A stretch of 15,499 bases of DNA from the NCBI GenBank assembly GCA_050260355.1, contig JBLNBZ010000130.1, forward strand, positions 1 to 15,499, in the 5' to 3' direction. A program made the translations under genes and the position numbers. Positions 1 to 8,433 of this stretch are shown here, piece by piece. Each line of letters begins with the position of its first letter. Position 1 is the stretch's first letter. This DNA is from CADEFX01 sp050260355. Lineage in GTDB: Bacteria > Pseudomonadota > Alphaproteobacteria > Rhizobiales > Hyphomicrobiaceae. Below the pieces are notes generated by a model. The model worked only from the letters and a program-made list of their open reading frames with translations, ran no database searches and was not told the origin of the DNA.

Positions 1-395
1 CCGTGATTCTTCAAGGCTTGACTCCTTTTCGCTTATCTCCCCTGGAACGGACCTTCCAAAGGAAATGCGTCGGGAGTTGGAATTCCGGTCTCAACAATTG
101 TTTCATTGGCTTTCGAAGCGCGGAAGGCGCGGCATTCCTCCGCGCGATCATTTCGGGTCGAGGCAAACGATATGCTTGATCCCTGCATTTGATATGACGA
201 GTGCAATATTTTCGAGGCCCTTCGCGGTGGCTTATAAGATTGAGCTTCGGCAGTTACTCAGCAATCCCCCTATTGATGGCGAATAGCGCCTTATGGAATC
301 CATATTCTTTGTGGAGATGGAATTGAGGCGCGCCTTCCAGCCCGCAGCGGCGACAGCGCGGCCGTAAATCTCAGTGCCAGCTCCACAAGGACCTT
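1..395. other. Non-coding stretch before the cytochrome gene, lower GC
   Basis: I see no supportable gene here. A 73-codon open frame at 65-286 (+) has no domain I recognise and its ATG is too close to the purine run at 59-64 to act as a normal ribosome site, so I do not call it. By eye the stretch is clearly less GC-rich than the rest of the window. It holds a perfect 10-bp palindrome, AACAATTGTT, at 93-102, of unknown meaning. A TTGACT at 18-23 has no convincing -10 partner. The promoter of the following gene probably lies here but I cannot place it. Confidence 0.5.
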
Positions 396-401
396 TTGCT
401 G

Positions 402-2186
402 ATGCCGCAGGGGCGCGCGCCCAGGACCGATTTCGGAACGGTCATATTGCACGCAGTTCTGGTCGTTACGTTTGCCGTCCTGGTAGCGACGGGCTTGCGC
501 ATCGCGTCCGATGATCCGGAGTCCATGTGGCTGATCGCTCTCGATCCAATTCTGCCCGTAGAGCATCTTTGGTACTGGCACATGGTGTCGGGCGTCGGGA
601 TGGCGGCGGCGCTCGGCGGCTATAGCGCATATGTTGTCCGGGCTCGGCTGCAAAGCCGAATAAGGCTCGATGGTGCTCGTCTCGCCGCCATTCTAAGGGG
701 CGGGCAGGTTCGCTGGTCGGCCCTCGGCACGGTCGTGGTGTGGATTTTGATTGCCGCGCTCGTGGTTGAGGTCATAACCGGCACCGTGCTTTTTATCGGA
801 GGCGGGTCCGCGGTGGTTGCCTTGCATCGATGGGCGACCTGGGTATGCCTGCTGAGCGTTGGCGCCCACATTTGCCTGCATGCGGCGTTCGGAGGCATCT
901 CGCAACTGCTACGGGTCATGCGGCCTTCCCGGCTGAACATACCCGAGCCACCCCCAGACCTCGCGGCCCTCCTTGCCGAGCAGCTTGAGCGACAAGCTTC
1001 GGCTCGACCGGAAACCGGCAGCGCCGAATCTCTGCAGGAGATCCCGCCGGCCCCGACGCTGAAGGCGCATCCGCTCGCAACCTGCGCCGGGGTGGCCGTG
1101 GTGATTGCCGGGTTTGCTTGGGGCGGCGAATCCCTTACGCGGCCGGTGCTGAGGATCGCCGAGGTGTCCAGGGGCGAGGTCCCCATGCTGGACGGAGAAT
1201 TGTCCGATCCGGTCTGGGCGAAAGCTCATCCGGTCACGGTGCTGACGACGCAAGGCGGCGATTTCGGCGGCAGCCATCAGTCGCTGGTGGAGATGCGCGC
1301 CGTGCACGACGGCGAATACGCATACTTCGCCTTTGTCTGGGACGACCCAACGCGCTCACTGAAGCATTTTCCGCTCGTGAAGCGCGCAGACGGTTGGTTC
1401 ATTGCATCGGCGCACGGCACGCTGGCCGATGAGGATGTCTATCACGAGGACAAGTTTTCCGTTCTGCTGACGCAACCGGGCCTGCCTCTGATCGGCGGCG
1501 CAATTCATCTCGCCAAGGCGCCCCTTCGCAATAAGCCCGCTGGAGCGTCGGGCCGTGGCCTGCACTTCACCAAGGACGGAGGCATTGCCGATGTCTGGCA
1601 GTGGAGGGCGTCTCATGGCGGGCCTGGGGGCCAGATCGAGAACTGCCATTTCGGCCCTCCCGCCGAGGTACATCGCGCGGACCGCGGTGAGACGGCGGCT
1701 TACACCGGCGGCTTTTCGCGCGATCCCGGCCCAGTCGAAGACGAGCCGAACTTTCTCACCGTTCGGTTGGACGGCGTCGAGTCGATCCGCCCGCGGCGCC
1801 TGCCCGCCGATCTCGCGGCGACCAGACGCGCCATGGGACGCGTCAGCGATTCCGCGCAAGAGAGCGAAGCGGAAGGCGCCAGGTGGTGGATGTCGCTTTC
1901 GGAGTCGGTTCCCTATTCGCCGCAGGCTGACGCAGCGCTCCCCGTCGGCACAATCATCCCAGGCGTGCTCGTGCCGGACGCGCTCGAGGATCGCCGCGAC
2001 GCCATCCGCGGCATGGCGAAGTGGGCGTCGGGACGCTGGACATTGGAGCTGAGGCGACGCCTGCACACAGGCAGCGCTTATGACGTTCCGATCAAGAGCG
2101 GGACCTTGCTGTGGGTCGCGGCATTCGATCACGCCGAGAAGCGCCATACGCGCCATCTCCGCCCGCTGCGCATCGAGGTCGAATGA
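402..2186 (+). CDS. Cytochrome b561 / ethylbenzene dehydrogenase-type haem-binding membrane protein
   Basis: A two-part protein of 594 aa. Residues 1 to about 175 form a four-helix b-type cytochrome of the b561/NapC-like dihaem class. Helices lie near 13-33, 55-80, 108-132 and 140-165, with candidate haem-ligand histidines at 17, 55, 60, 142, 156 and 160. A Pro/Ala/Glu-rich linker (178-220) and a fifth hydrophobic segment (224-241) lead to a soluble domain (about 250-594). This resembles the EB_dh haem-b domain (gamma subunit of ethylbenzene/DMSO dehydrogenases), with the typical 'DGxLxDPVW' opening and 'AYFAFVWDDP'. By family knowledge it passes electrons between a periplasmic redox partner and the quinone pool. 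No catalytic partner is visible here. ATG 402 is preferred because AAGGA at 387-391 lies 10 nt upstream. An in-frame TTG at 396 is the alternative. The next gene is convergent. Confidence 0.85.
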   Translation: MPQGRAPRTDFGTVILHAVLVVTFAVLVATGLRIASDDPESMWLIALDPILPVEHLWYWHMVSGVGMAAALGGYSAYVVRARLQSRIRLDGARLAAILRGGQVRWSALGTVVVWILIAALVVEVITGTVLFIGGGSAVVALHRWATWVCLLSVGAHICLHAAFGGISQLLRVMRPSRLNIPEPPPDLAALLAEQLERQASARPETGSAESLQEIPPAPTLKAHPLATCAGVAVVIAGFAWGGESLTRPVLRIAEVSRGEVPMLDGELSDPVWAKAHPVTVLTTQGGDFGGSHQSLVEMRAVHDGEYAYFAFVWDDPTRSLKHFPLVKRADGWFIASAHGTLADEDVYHEDKFSVLLTQPGLPLIGGAIHLAKAPLRNKPAGASGRGLHFTKDGGIADVWQWRASHGGPGGQIENCHFGPPAEVHRADRGETAAYTGGFSRDPGPVEDEPNFLTVRLDGVESIRPRRLPADLAATRRAMGRVSDSAQESEAEGARWWMSLSESVPYSPQADAALPVGTIIPGVLVPDALEDRRDAIRGMAKWASGRWTLELRRRLHTGSAYDVPIKSGTLLWVAAFDHAEKRHTRHLRPLRIEVE

Positions 2187-2190
2187 CGAG

Positions 2191-2208
2191 GCCCGAGCTG
2201 AATCGGGC
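2191..2208 (+). terminator. Hairpin after the cytochrome gene
   Basis: GCCCGA (2191-2196) and TCGGGC (2203-2208) form a 6-bp stem with a 6-nt loop, starting 4 nt after the stop codon. No T-run follows, so it is only a candidate terminator. It could act together with the larger hairpin downstream. Confidence 0.4.
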
Positions 2209-2240
2209 TCAGCGACGGTGCTCAATGCGCGATCATAGAT

Positions 2241-2273
2241 GACCCGCCGGCGCCATAACCCGGCCGGCGGGTC
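2241..2273. terminator. Strong inverted repeat between convergent genes
   Basis: GACCCGCCGGC (2241-2251) pairs perfectly with GCCGGCGGGTC (2263-2273) across an 11-nt loop. It sits between the convergent cytochrome and molybdoenzyme genes, 7 nt past the molybdoenzyme stop. Its position and symmetry fit a bidirectional terminator. There is no clear T-run on either side. Confidence 0.6.
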
Positions 2274-2279
2274 GCAGTC

Positions 2280-4574
2280 TCACCTGCTGGCGGCGGCTCC
2301 CGCCGTTTGGCGCCGCGTAGCCTTCAAGGCTGCCAACACCTTCGGCGGCGACATGGGCAGGTCCGTGAGGCGCAGGCCCAGCGCGTTGTGGATGGCGTTG
2401 GCGACGGCCGCCAGCGGCGGCACGATCGGCACCTCGCCGACGCCGCGCACCCCGTGCGGATGCTTGTCGTTCGGCACCTCGACGATGATAGACTCGATCA
2501 TAGGCAGGTCCGAGGCGACGGGGATGCGATAGTCGAGGAAGCCCGGATTATCCAGGCGCCCCTTGGCGTCGAAGATGCACTCCTCGTTGAGCGCCCAGCC
2601 GATCCCCTGCACGACGCCACCCTGAATCTGGCCTTCCACGTAGCTCGGATGGATCGCGCGGCCGACGTCCTGCGCGGCCGTGTAGCGCAGGATCTTCACC
2701 TTGCCCGTGTCGGGGTCGACCTCGACATCGCAGATGTGGGTGGCAAATCCCGATCCCGCACCCTGGGTGTTGAGCGCCGAGGTGCTGGCGATGGGACCTC
2801 CAGTGGCACTGGCTTGCGCCGCGATCTGGGCCAGCGACAGCGGCGGAAAATCGCCCGCATTGGGGCCTGCAGGCCGCGCGTGGCCGTTCTCCCAGACAAC
2901 AGCCTCCGGATCGATCTTCCAGATCTTGGCCGCTCGTTCTCTGAGGGTCTTGATCACTTGCTCCGTTGCCTGCGTCACGACGATGCTGGAGGCGAAGGTG
3001 ACGCGGCTGCCGCCGGTCAGGGCACTGAAGGGAACGGAGCTCGTGTCGCCGATCAGAACCTGCACCTGGTTGTAGTCGATGCCGAGCAGCTCGGCCGTGA
3101 TATTGGCCGTCGAGGCCCGCGACCCGCCGATGTCGGGATGGCCGGTCACGACGACCACGGTGCCATCCTCGTTGACGGTGACGTGCGCACCCGACTCACC
3201 ACCGGCATTGAACCAGAAGCCGCTGGCCACGCCGCGGCCCTGGTTCGGACCGAGCGGAGTCTTGTAATGCGGATGCTCGAGAGCCGCTTTCAAGGTCTCC
3301 TCGTAGCCGATCTGCCCGTAGGTGGGTCCGTAGGCCGCCTTCGTCCCGGCCTTGGCTGCATTCTTCTGCCGCAGCACCAGCGGGTCCATCTTCAGAGCTG
3401 CGGCGAGCTCGTCCAGCACGCACTCCACCGCGAAGGCCCCGATCGGCGCGCCGGGCGCGCGATAGGCCGCAACCTTGGGCCGGTTGGTGACGACGTCGTA
3501 GCCGACGACATGCACGTTGGGGACATCGTAGGGCGCGATACCACACCCGACCGCACCTCTGATCGGCGCGCCCGGGAAGGCGCCGGCCTGCAGCCGGAAG
3601 GTGCCCTGGATGGCGGTGATCTTGCCGTCCTTGGTGGCCCCGATCTTGACCGTGCTGGACGAGCCCGACGTGGGCCCCGTGGCGCGGAACACCTCCTCGC
3701 GCGACATCACGATCTTGACCGGCCGCCCGGACTTGCGTGACAGGACCGTCGCCAGCGGCTCCAGGTAGACGATCGTCTTGCCGCCGAAGCCGCCGCCGAT
3801 CTCGGCGGGAATGGCCCGCACGCTGCTGAGCTTGATGCCGGTCATCTGGGCCGTCATGTCGCGAACCGCGAAGTGGCCCTGACTGCTGCTCCAGATCGTC
3901 GTCTGTCCGTCCTTGGCGACGCTCACCACGCAGGCGTGCGGCTCGATGTAGCCCTGATGCACAGGCTTGGTCTTGAAGCTGCGCTCGATGACGACATCGG
4001 CCTGCGCGAAGCCGGCCTCCACATCACCGAGCTTGTGCTCGAGCCTGCCGGTGATGTTGGACGGCGGCGCAGAGCCGGGCTTGGCTCCCGCCGGCCGCAG
4101 GTCCTCGTGCAGAATGGGCGCGCCGGGCTTCACCGCCTCGTCGACGTCGATGACCCAGGGCAGGACCTCGTAGTCGACCTCGATCAGCTTCACGGCCTGA
4201 GAAGCGATCTTCGCAGAGGTGGCGGCGACCGCAGCCACGGCGTGGCCTGCGTACAGCGCCTTGTCGCGCGCCATGACATTGCGGCTCAGCCAGCGCAGAT
4301 CCTGGATGCCGAGCGGCACCGGCTTTTCGATGGGAAAGTCCACCAGGTCACGGCCACTCATCACCGCCTTCACGCCGGGCAGCGCCAAGGCCTTGTCGAA
4401 GTTGATCGACTTGATGCGGGCGTGCGGGTGGGGGCTGCGGAGGACCTTCCCGATCAGCATGCCCGGCTGGGAGAAGTCGGCGCCATAGGCGGCGCGGCCG
4501 GTGACCTTGTCTGCGCCATCAGGCCTGATGGTGCGTTTCCCGATCCACTTGTTGTTCGGTTTGTGCTCAGTCAT
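2280..4574 (-). CDS. Xanthine dehydrogenase-family molybdopterin-binding subunit
   Basis: A 764-aa large subunit of the molybdenum hydroxylase family (xanthine dehydrogenase, CO dehydrogenase CoxL, hydroxybenzoyl-CoA reductase, nicotinate dehydrogenase). It begins with the usual 'RPDGADKVTGRAAYGAD' small domain. The cofactor-binding domain has GGFGGK at 261-266, AYRAPG at 370-375, DIGGS at 481-485 and GVRGVGE at 708-714, where E714 is the expected catalytic glutamate. The CO-dehydrogenase signature AYRCSFR is absent, so it is not a form I CoxL. Such enzymes hydroxylate N-heterocycles or aldehydes and pass electrons to a 2Fe-2S and an FAD subunit. Neither is encoded in this window, which is unusual. 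The start at 4574 follows a GGGAAAGAGCAGGGC purine stretch and gives the normal N-terminus. The in-frame ATG at 4676 would add a Cys-rich non-homologous leader. The substrate cannot be told from sequence. Confidence 0.9.
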   Translation of the reverse strand: MTEHKPNNKWIGKRTIRPDGADKVTGRAAYGADFSQPGMLIGKVLRSPHPHARIKSINFDKALALPGVKAVMSGRDLVDFPIEKPVPLGIQDLRWLSRNVMARDKALYAGHAVAAVAATSAKIASQAVKLIEVDYEVLPWVIDVDEAVKPGAPILHEDLRPAGAKPGSAPPSNITGRLEHKLGDVEAGFAQADVVIERSFKTKPVHQGYIEPHACVVSVAKDGQTTIWSSSQGHFAVRDMTAQMTGIKLSSVRAIPAEIGGGFGGKTIVYLEPLATVLSRKSGRPVKIVMSREEVFRATGPTSGSSSTVKIGATKDGKITAIQGTFRLQAGAFPGAPIRGAVGCGIAPYDVPNVHVVGYDVVTNRPKVAAYRAPGAPIGAFAVECVLDELAAALKMDPLVLRQKNAAKAGTKAAYGPTYGQIGYEETLKAALEHPHYKTPLGPNQGRGVASGFWFNAGGESGAHVTVNEDGTVVVVTGHPDIGGSRASTANITAELLGIDYNQVQVLIGDTSSVPFSALTGGSRVTFASSIVVTQATEQVIKTLRERAAKIWKIDPEAVVWENGHARPAGPNAGDFPPLSLAQIAAQASATGGPIASTSALNTQGAGSGFATHICDVEVDPDTGKVKILRYTAAQDVGRAIHPSYVEGQIQGGVVQGIGWALNEECIFDAKGRLDNPGFLDYRIPVASDLPMIESIIVEVPNDKHPHGVRGVGEVPIVPPLAAVANAIHNALGLRLTDLPMSPPKVLAALKATRRQTAGAAASR

Positions 4575-5033
4575 GCCCTGCTCTTTCCCTTGCGCTCTGT
4601 CGGTTTGGAGCCGATGCCAGCAGCCCGCGCAGCATCCCTGCCTGCATCGACAGCCGACCTCATGCGTAGATGTCAATCGTATGGCTTGGCTGCTATCCTA
4701 CAAGGAAGTGGCCATGGGACAACCACCGAACGCGTTGTGCGGCATGCGGACCGACTTTCGTGGGAAGTCCGATATTCAACCGCGAGACAAAACCCTCGGA
4801 TCGGCCTCCTCCCCCACGCACCGAAGCGACGGGTCGCATCTGCCAGAAAGTTGGGTCCTGGACCGGGCCGCGGGTACGGCTCGCCCGAAGGGTCGGCTTG
4901 GCGCATGGCAACGCGAAGCGGGCCGCGCTAAAGCGAGCCCAGCGCCGCTAAGACCGCGAGGCTGCGGATTGGCGATGAAATATCCCACGGCGCCCGCCGG
5001 AGGTCGATTTGTGAACGAACAGCGAGAGCACTG
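4575..5033. other. 459-nt divergent intergenic region
   Basis: It separates the divergent molybdoenzyme and aldehyde dehydrogenase genes. Short open frames occur on both strands, but they overlap each other, have Arg/Pro-rich shadow-type composition and show no domain. I therefore regard it as non-coding. It must carry both promoters, but I find no convincing -35/-10 pair. It also lacks the TGTTCC palindrome found in the right half of the window. Confidence 0.5.
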
Positions 5034-6587
5034 ATGTCCGATCCAACGAGCACGCTTGATCTTCCGAACGAGACCGCCCGCCTGCTGCGCAAGCTCGGCG
5101 TGCCCGCCGCACAGTTCAGCGAAGGCGACAGGGCCGTTCGCTCCCCGATCGACGGCAGCCAGATCGGACGCGTCAAGGATCGCAGCCCTCAGGAGGTTGC
5201 AGCCACCATCGAGCGCGCCAACAAGGCATATCTGGCATGGCGCATGGTGCCGCCCCCCAAGCGCGGCGAGCTGGTGCGTCTCCTCGGCGAGGAGCTGCGT
5301 GCAGGGCGCGAGGACCTGGGCCGTCTCGTCAGCCTGGAAGCCGGCAAGATCACGCAGGAGGGGATCGGCGAGGTCCAGGAGATGATCGACATCTGCGACT
5401 TCGCAGTGGGTCTCTCGCGACAGCTCTACGGCAAGGTGATCGCCTCCGAGCGGCCGATGCACAAGATGCTGGAGAGCTGGCATCCCCTCGGCGTGTGCGG
5501 CATCATCACGGCCTTCAACTTCCCCGTCGCGGTGTGGTCCTGGAACGCGACGCTGGCGCTGGTGTGCGGCAATGCGCTGATCTGGAAGCCGTCGGAGAAA
5601 ACGCCGCTGACGGCACTCGCCGTGCAGAGCCTGTTCGAGCGCGCCTGTCGGCGCTTCGGCAGTGCGCCCGACGGCCTGAGCAGCGTTGTGATCGGAGGGT
5701 CGGAGGTCGGCAAGGCGCTGGTCGAGGACGCGCGCGTACCGCTGATCAGCGCGACCGGCAGCACGCGCATGGGCCGCGAGGTTGCGCCGCGCGTGGCGGC
5801 CAGGTTCGGCCGATCCATCCTGGAGCTCGGCGGCAACAACGGCATGCTGGTGGCGCCGAGCGCCGATCTGAAGATGGCCGTGCGCGCGATCGCCTTTGCC
5901 GCGGTCGGCACAGCCGGCCAGCGCTGCACGACGTTGCGCCGCCTGTTCGTGCACGACGACGCCTACGCCTCGCTCGTCCCCGCGCTCAAGAGAGTGTACG
6001 GCTCGCTGCCGATCGGCTCGCCGCTGGAGGCCGGTGTCCTCGTCGGACCGCTGATCGATGCGGCCGCTTACGAGGCCATGCAGCGTGCGCTTTCCGCAGC
6101 CGCCGCCGAGGGCGGAACAGTGTTCGGCGGCGAGCGCGTGCTGGCCAACGAGTATCCGCAGGCCTACTACGTGCGGCCCGCGCTGGTCGAGATGCCGCAG
6201 CAGACCGAGATCGTGCGCCGGGAGACGTTCGCGCCGATCCTCTACGTCATGCGCTATCGGGATCTCGATCAGGCCATTGCTGCTCACAACGACGTGCCGC
6301 AGGGCCTGTCATCCAGCATCTTCACGCGCAATCTCGGGGAGGCGGAGCTGTTCGTCTCCAGCGCCGGCAGCGACTGCGGGCTCGCCAACGTCAACATCGG
6401 ACCCAGCGGCGCCGAGATCGGCGGCGCGTTCGGCGGCGAGAAGGAGACCGGCGGCGGCCGCGAGGCCGGCAGCGATGCGTGGAAGGCCTACATGCGCCGG
6501 GCGACCAACACGATCAACTTCTCCTCCGACCTGCCGCTCGCCCAAGGCATCAAGTTCGATGTGGACGACAGCGGCGCTGCGCCCTGA
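5034..6587 (+). CDS. Aldehyde dehydrogenase, ALDH7-like (semialdehyde / piperideine-carboxylate type)
   Basis: A full-length 517-aa NAD(P)-dependent aldehyde dehydrogenase. Visible landmarks are the oxyanion Asn in FNFP (N162), the cofactor lysine in WKPSEKT (K185), the general base in LELGGNN (E264) and the catalytic cysteine in GTAGQRCTT (C298). A C-terminal 'GAFGGEKETGGGREAGSDAWKAYMRR' stretch follows. That ending, the LELGGNN variant and the 'HPLGVCGIITAFNFPVAVWSWN' segment are typical of ALDH7 (antiquitin; alpha-aminoadipate semialdehyde or piperideine-6-carboxylate dehydrogenase, AmaB in Pseudomonas). Oxidation of an amino-acid-derived semialdehyde is therefore the best guess. A weak purine-rich site (GCGAGAGC) precedes ATG 5034. 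The gene is divergent from the molybdoenzyme and lies 95 nt before the CinA-like gene, so those two may be co-transcribed. The lysine-catabolism assignment is inference. Confidence 0.9.
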   Translation: MSDPTSTLDLPNETARLLRKLGVPAAQFSEGDRAVRSPIDGSQIGRVKDRSPQEVAATIERANKAYLAWRMVPPPKRGELVRLLGEELRAGREDLGRLVSLEAGKITQEGIGEVQEMIDICDFAVGLSRQLYGKVIASERPMHKMLESWHPLGVCGIITAFNFPVAVWSWNATLALVCGNALIWKPSEKTPLTALAVQSLFERACRRFGSAPDGLSSVVIGGSEVGKALVEDARVPLISATGSTRMGREVAPRVAARFGRSILELGGNNGMLVAPSADLKMAVRAIAFAAVGTAGQRCTTLRRLFVHDDAYASLVPALKRVYGSLPIGSPLEAGVLVGPLIDAAAYEAMQRALSAAAAEGGTVFGGERVLANEYPQAYYVRPALVEMPQQTEIVRRETFAPILYVMRYRDLDQAIAAHNDVPQGLSSSIFTRNLGEAELFVSSAGSDCGLANVNIGPSGAEIGGAFGGEKETGGGREAGSDAWKAYMRRATNTINFSSDLPLAQGIKFDVDDSGAAP

Positions 6588-6682
6588 GGCGTCCTGCCAT
6601 GCTGGCCCGGCGCCGCGAGCCGACGTAATCTCCCGGCACATTCCATTGACCGCACGGTCGTGCATCCAAACGGGAGCTTCCA

Positions 6683-7891
6683 ATGCGCTGCGAGGTGGTC
6701 GCCATCGGGACCGAGCTGTTGCTCGGCATCATCGTCGACAGCAACTCGGCCTGGATCGGCGAGCAGCTTGCTCTGGCGGGCATCGACTCGCACTTTCAGG
6801 TCAAGGTCGGTGACAACTTCGCTCGCATCGAGGCCTGCATTCGCCAGGCGCTCGAGCGCAGCGACGCGGTGATCTGCTGCGGCGGGCTCGGCCCGACCCA
6901 GGACGACATCACCCGCGACGTGATCGCCCGCGTGATGGGCGTCGAGATGCGGCGCGACCAGGCCATCGCCGACAAGATCAAGCACATGTTCGAGGTGCGC
7001 GGCCGCGTGATGTCGGCCAACAACCTGCGCCAGGCCGACATCCCCGTCGGCGCCTATCCGATCCCACAAATGCCGGGCACGGCGCCGGGCCTCGTCTGCC
7101 CGGTCGGCGACAAGGTGATCTACGCGGTACCGGGCGTGCCGCGCGAGATGAAGGAAATGGTCACCGGCACGGTTCTGCCGGACCTGCGCCGCCGGTCAGG
7201 ACAGGCCGCCGTCATCCGCAGCCGCGTCCTGCGCACCTGGGGCTTGAGCGAGTCCGGCATCGACGAGATGCTGACGGACCGCATGAAGGAGCTCGACGCG
7301 CTGCGCAATCCGACCATTGCCTTTCAGGCCAGCGGCATCGAGGGCATCAAGGTGCGCCTCGTTGCCAAGTGCGATGACGAGGCGACGGCCAAGCGGCTGC
7401 TCGACGGCGAGGAGAAGCTGGTCCGCGGCATCCTCGGCGACGCCGTCTTCGGCGTCGACGAGGAAACGATGGAGAGCGTCGTGCTCGACCTCTTGCGCAA
7501 GCGCGGCAGGACCGTTGCTGCGGCCGAGTCGCTGACGGGCGGCATCCTTTCCTCGCGCATGAGCGCCATCGATATGGCGATGGAGACCTTCCGTGGCGCG
7601 ATCATCGGACCCGGGGAGAATGCCGGGGAGACGCACGGCCGGTCGCCGGATCAGCGAGCCGGCGCAGCGGCCATCGACGTGCGCACGCGTCTCGGCACGA
7701 GCGTTGGTCTCTCGGCGATCGCGCCGCGGCCCGACGAGGGCCATCCGCCGGGCACCGTTTTCGCCGGCGTGGCGATGGGGGGCGAGGCGCAGGTGGAACG
7801 CGTTGTCCTGCCCGGCGACCGCAATCGCCTGCGCGAGTATGCCGTCATCAGCCTGTTGAACTTCGCGCGCAAGCTGTTGTCGTCCGGCTGA
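6683..7891 (+). CDS. CinA-family protein, MoCF domain plus atypical PncC-like domain
   Basis: A 402-aa protein. The N-terminal half is a clear MoCF/CinA domain (the fold of MogA/MoeA, which handle molybdopterin). It has 'EVVAIGTELLLG' at 4-15, GGLGPTQDDITRD at 67-79 and 'YAVPGVPREMKEM' at 147-159. A middle linker domain leads to a C-terminal region that should be the nicotinamide-nucleotide amidase (PncC/CinA-C). The nucleotide motif appears as AESLTGG (281-287) instead of the usual AESCTGG. The segment normally reading like 'YSNEAK...LLGV' is replaced by 'GPGENAGETHGRS', and the usual 'TGIAGP' motif reads SAIAPRP (344-350). The frame is open throughout, so this looks like divergence and not a frameshift in the final part. 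CinA proteins hydrolyse NMN or ADP-ribose for pyridine nucleotide recycling. Amidase activity is doubtful here. GGGAGC precedes ATG 6683. Confidence 0.85.
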   Translation: MRCEVVAIGTELLLGIIVDSNSAWIGEQLALAGIDSHFQVKVGDNFARIEACIRQALERSDAVICCGGLGPTQDDITRDVIARVMGVEMRRDQAIADKIKHMFEVRGRVMSANNLRQADIPVGAYPIPQMPGTAPGLVCPVGDKVIYAVPGVPREMKEMVTGTVLPDLRRRSGQAAVIRSRVLRTWGLSESGIDEMLTDRMKELDALRNPTIAFQASGIEGIKVRLVAKCDDEATAKRLLDGEEKLVRGILGDAVFGVDEETMESVVLDLLRKRGRTVAAAESLTGGILSSRMSAIDMAMETFRGAIIGPGENAGETHGRSPDQRAGAAAIDVRTRLGTSVGLSAIAPRPDEGHPPGTVFAGVAMGGEAQVERVVLPGDRNRLREYAVISLLNFARKLLSSG

Positions 7892-7910
7892 GCGCACTCC
7901 CGAAACGGCA

Positions 7911-7937
7911 AGCGCCGCCCGTAGTCCAGGCGGCGCT
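7911..7937. terminator. Bidirectional terminator hairpin
   Basis: AGCGCCGCC (7911-7919) and GGCGGCGCT (7929-7937) form a perfect 9-bp GC-rich stem with a 9-nt loop. It lies between the stops of two convergent genes (7891 and 7962). No long T-run is present. Confidence 0.65.
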
Positions 7938-7961
7938 CGCAAATGCAGACTGCGTCCTCGA

Positions 7962-8381
7962 TCAGGCCGAGCAGCGCTTCAGCTCGGATGGGGCGCGCTT
8001 CCAGATCATCGTCTCGCTCAGAAACTTGGAGCCCTGATAGCCCATGACCTTGAGCTTGTCGCCCATGGCGGTGATCTCGACGCTGTACTTGGCATCGTCC
8101 TCGGGATCGTAGATCCAGCCGCCGTCCCACTTGCCGTCCGCGACGGGCTTGACGTTGCCGATGATCTGCGTCCCGCACGCCTTTGCATTCTTATCGTCCT
8201 TCAACCAGACGAGACGGCCGCAAAGGTTGGCGCCGCAGTTGGTGATCTCGATGGCGCCCCGTCCGCTCTGGTCATACCACAGACCGGTGGCCGAGCCGCC
8301 GGCGAAGGCCGTGCCGGCCGCGAGCGTCGTGACCGTGCCGACGGTTGCCGCCTGCAGCATGCGAATGATGAGCTTGATCAT
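7962..8381 (-). CDS. DUF2147-family secreted protein
   Basis: A 139-aa protein with a clear signal peptide (hydrophobic 9-26, cleavage probably after AFA at 25-27). The mature part is typical of DUF2147: 'GLWYDQSGRGAIEI' at 33-46, 'CGANLCGRLVWL' at 49-60 and 'GGWIYDPEDDAKYSVEI' at 87-103. DUF2147 proteins are small, beta-rich and periplasmic, with no agreed function. Four cysteines (49, 54, 69, 137) could form two disulfides in the periplasm. The start is supported by GAGAGGAAGC just upstream. It is the last gene of the minus-strand run 234-aa protein / permease / ATPase / DUF2147, with only 52 nt after the ATPase gene. It may also have its own promoter (candidate site at 8476-8491). The link to the exporter suggests an envelope role, which is inference. 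Confidence 0.85.
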   Translation of the reverse strand: MIKLIIRMLQAATVGTVTTLAAGTAFAGGSATGLWYDQSGRGAIEITNCGANLCGRLVWLKDDKNAKACGTQIIGNVKPVADGKWDGGWIYDPEDDAKYSVEITAMGDKLKVMGYQGSKFLSETMIWKRAPSELKRCSA

Positions 8382-8433
8382 GGTTGCTTCCTCTCAGAGT
8401 GGCATTGGGTTGGGTGAGCGTGGCGGCCATTGA

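Noticed and set aside
44..71. GGAAC at 44-48 with CGTC at 68-71 as an EcfG-type general stress promoter
   Set aside because: The spacing is longer than the usual 16-17 nt and the -10 is imperfect. No stress gene follows directly.
93..102. Perfect palindrome AACAATTGTT
   Set aside because: Single occurrence, short, AT-rich and about 300 nt from the next gene. No function can be argued.
65..286. 73-codon open frame at the left edge (+)
   Set aside because: No domain, no properly spaced ribosome site and atypical composition. It is not enough to call a gene.
2307..3740. 477-codon open frame on the plus strand
   Set aside because: It is antisense to the molybdoenzyme gene with Arg/Asp/His-rich shadow composition typical of GC-rich DNA.
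4673..4911. Short minus-strand frames in the divergent gap upstream of the molybdoenzyme
   Set aside because: They overlap each other in different frames, are Arg/Pro-rich and have no ribosome site or domain.
4776..6287. 503-codon open frame on the minus strand, and a 463-codon plus frame at 5237-6628
   Set aside because: Both are shadows of the clearly recognisable aldehyde dehydrogenase and show no domain.
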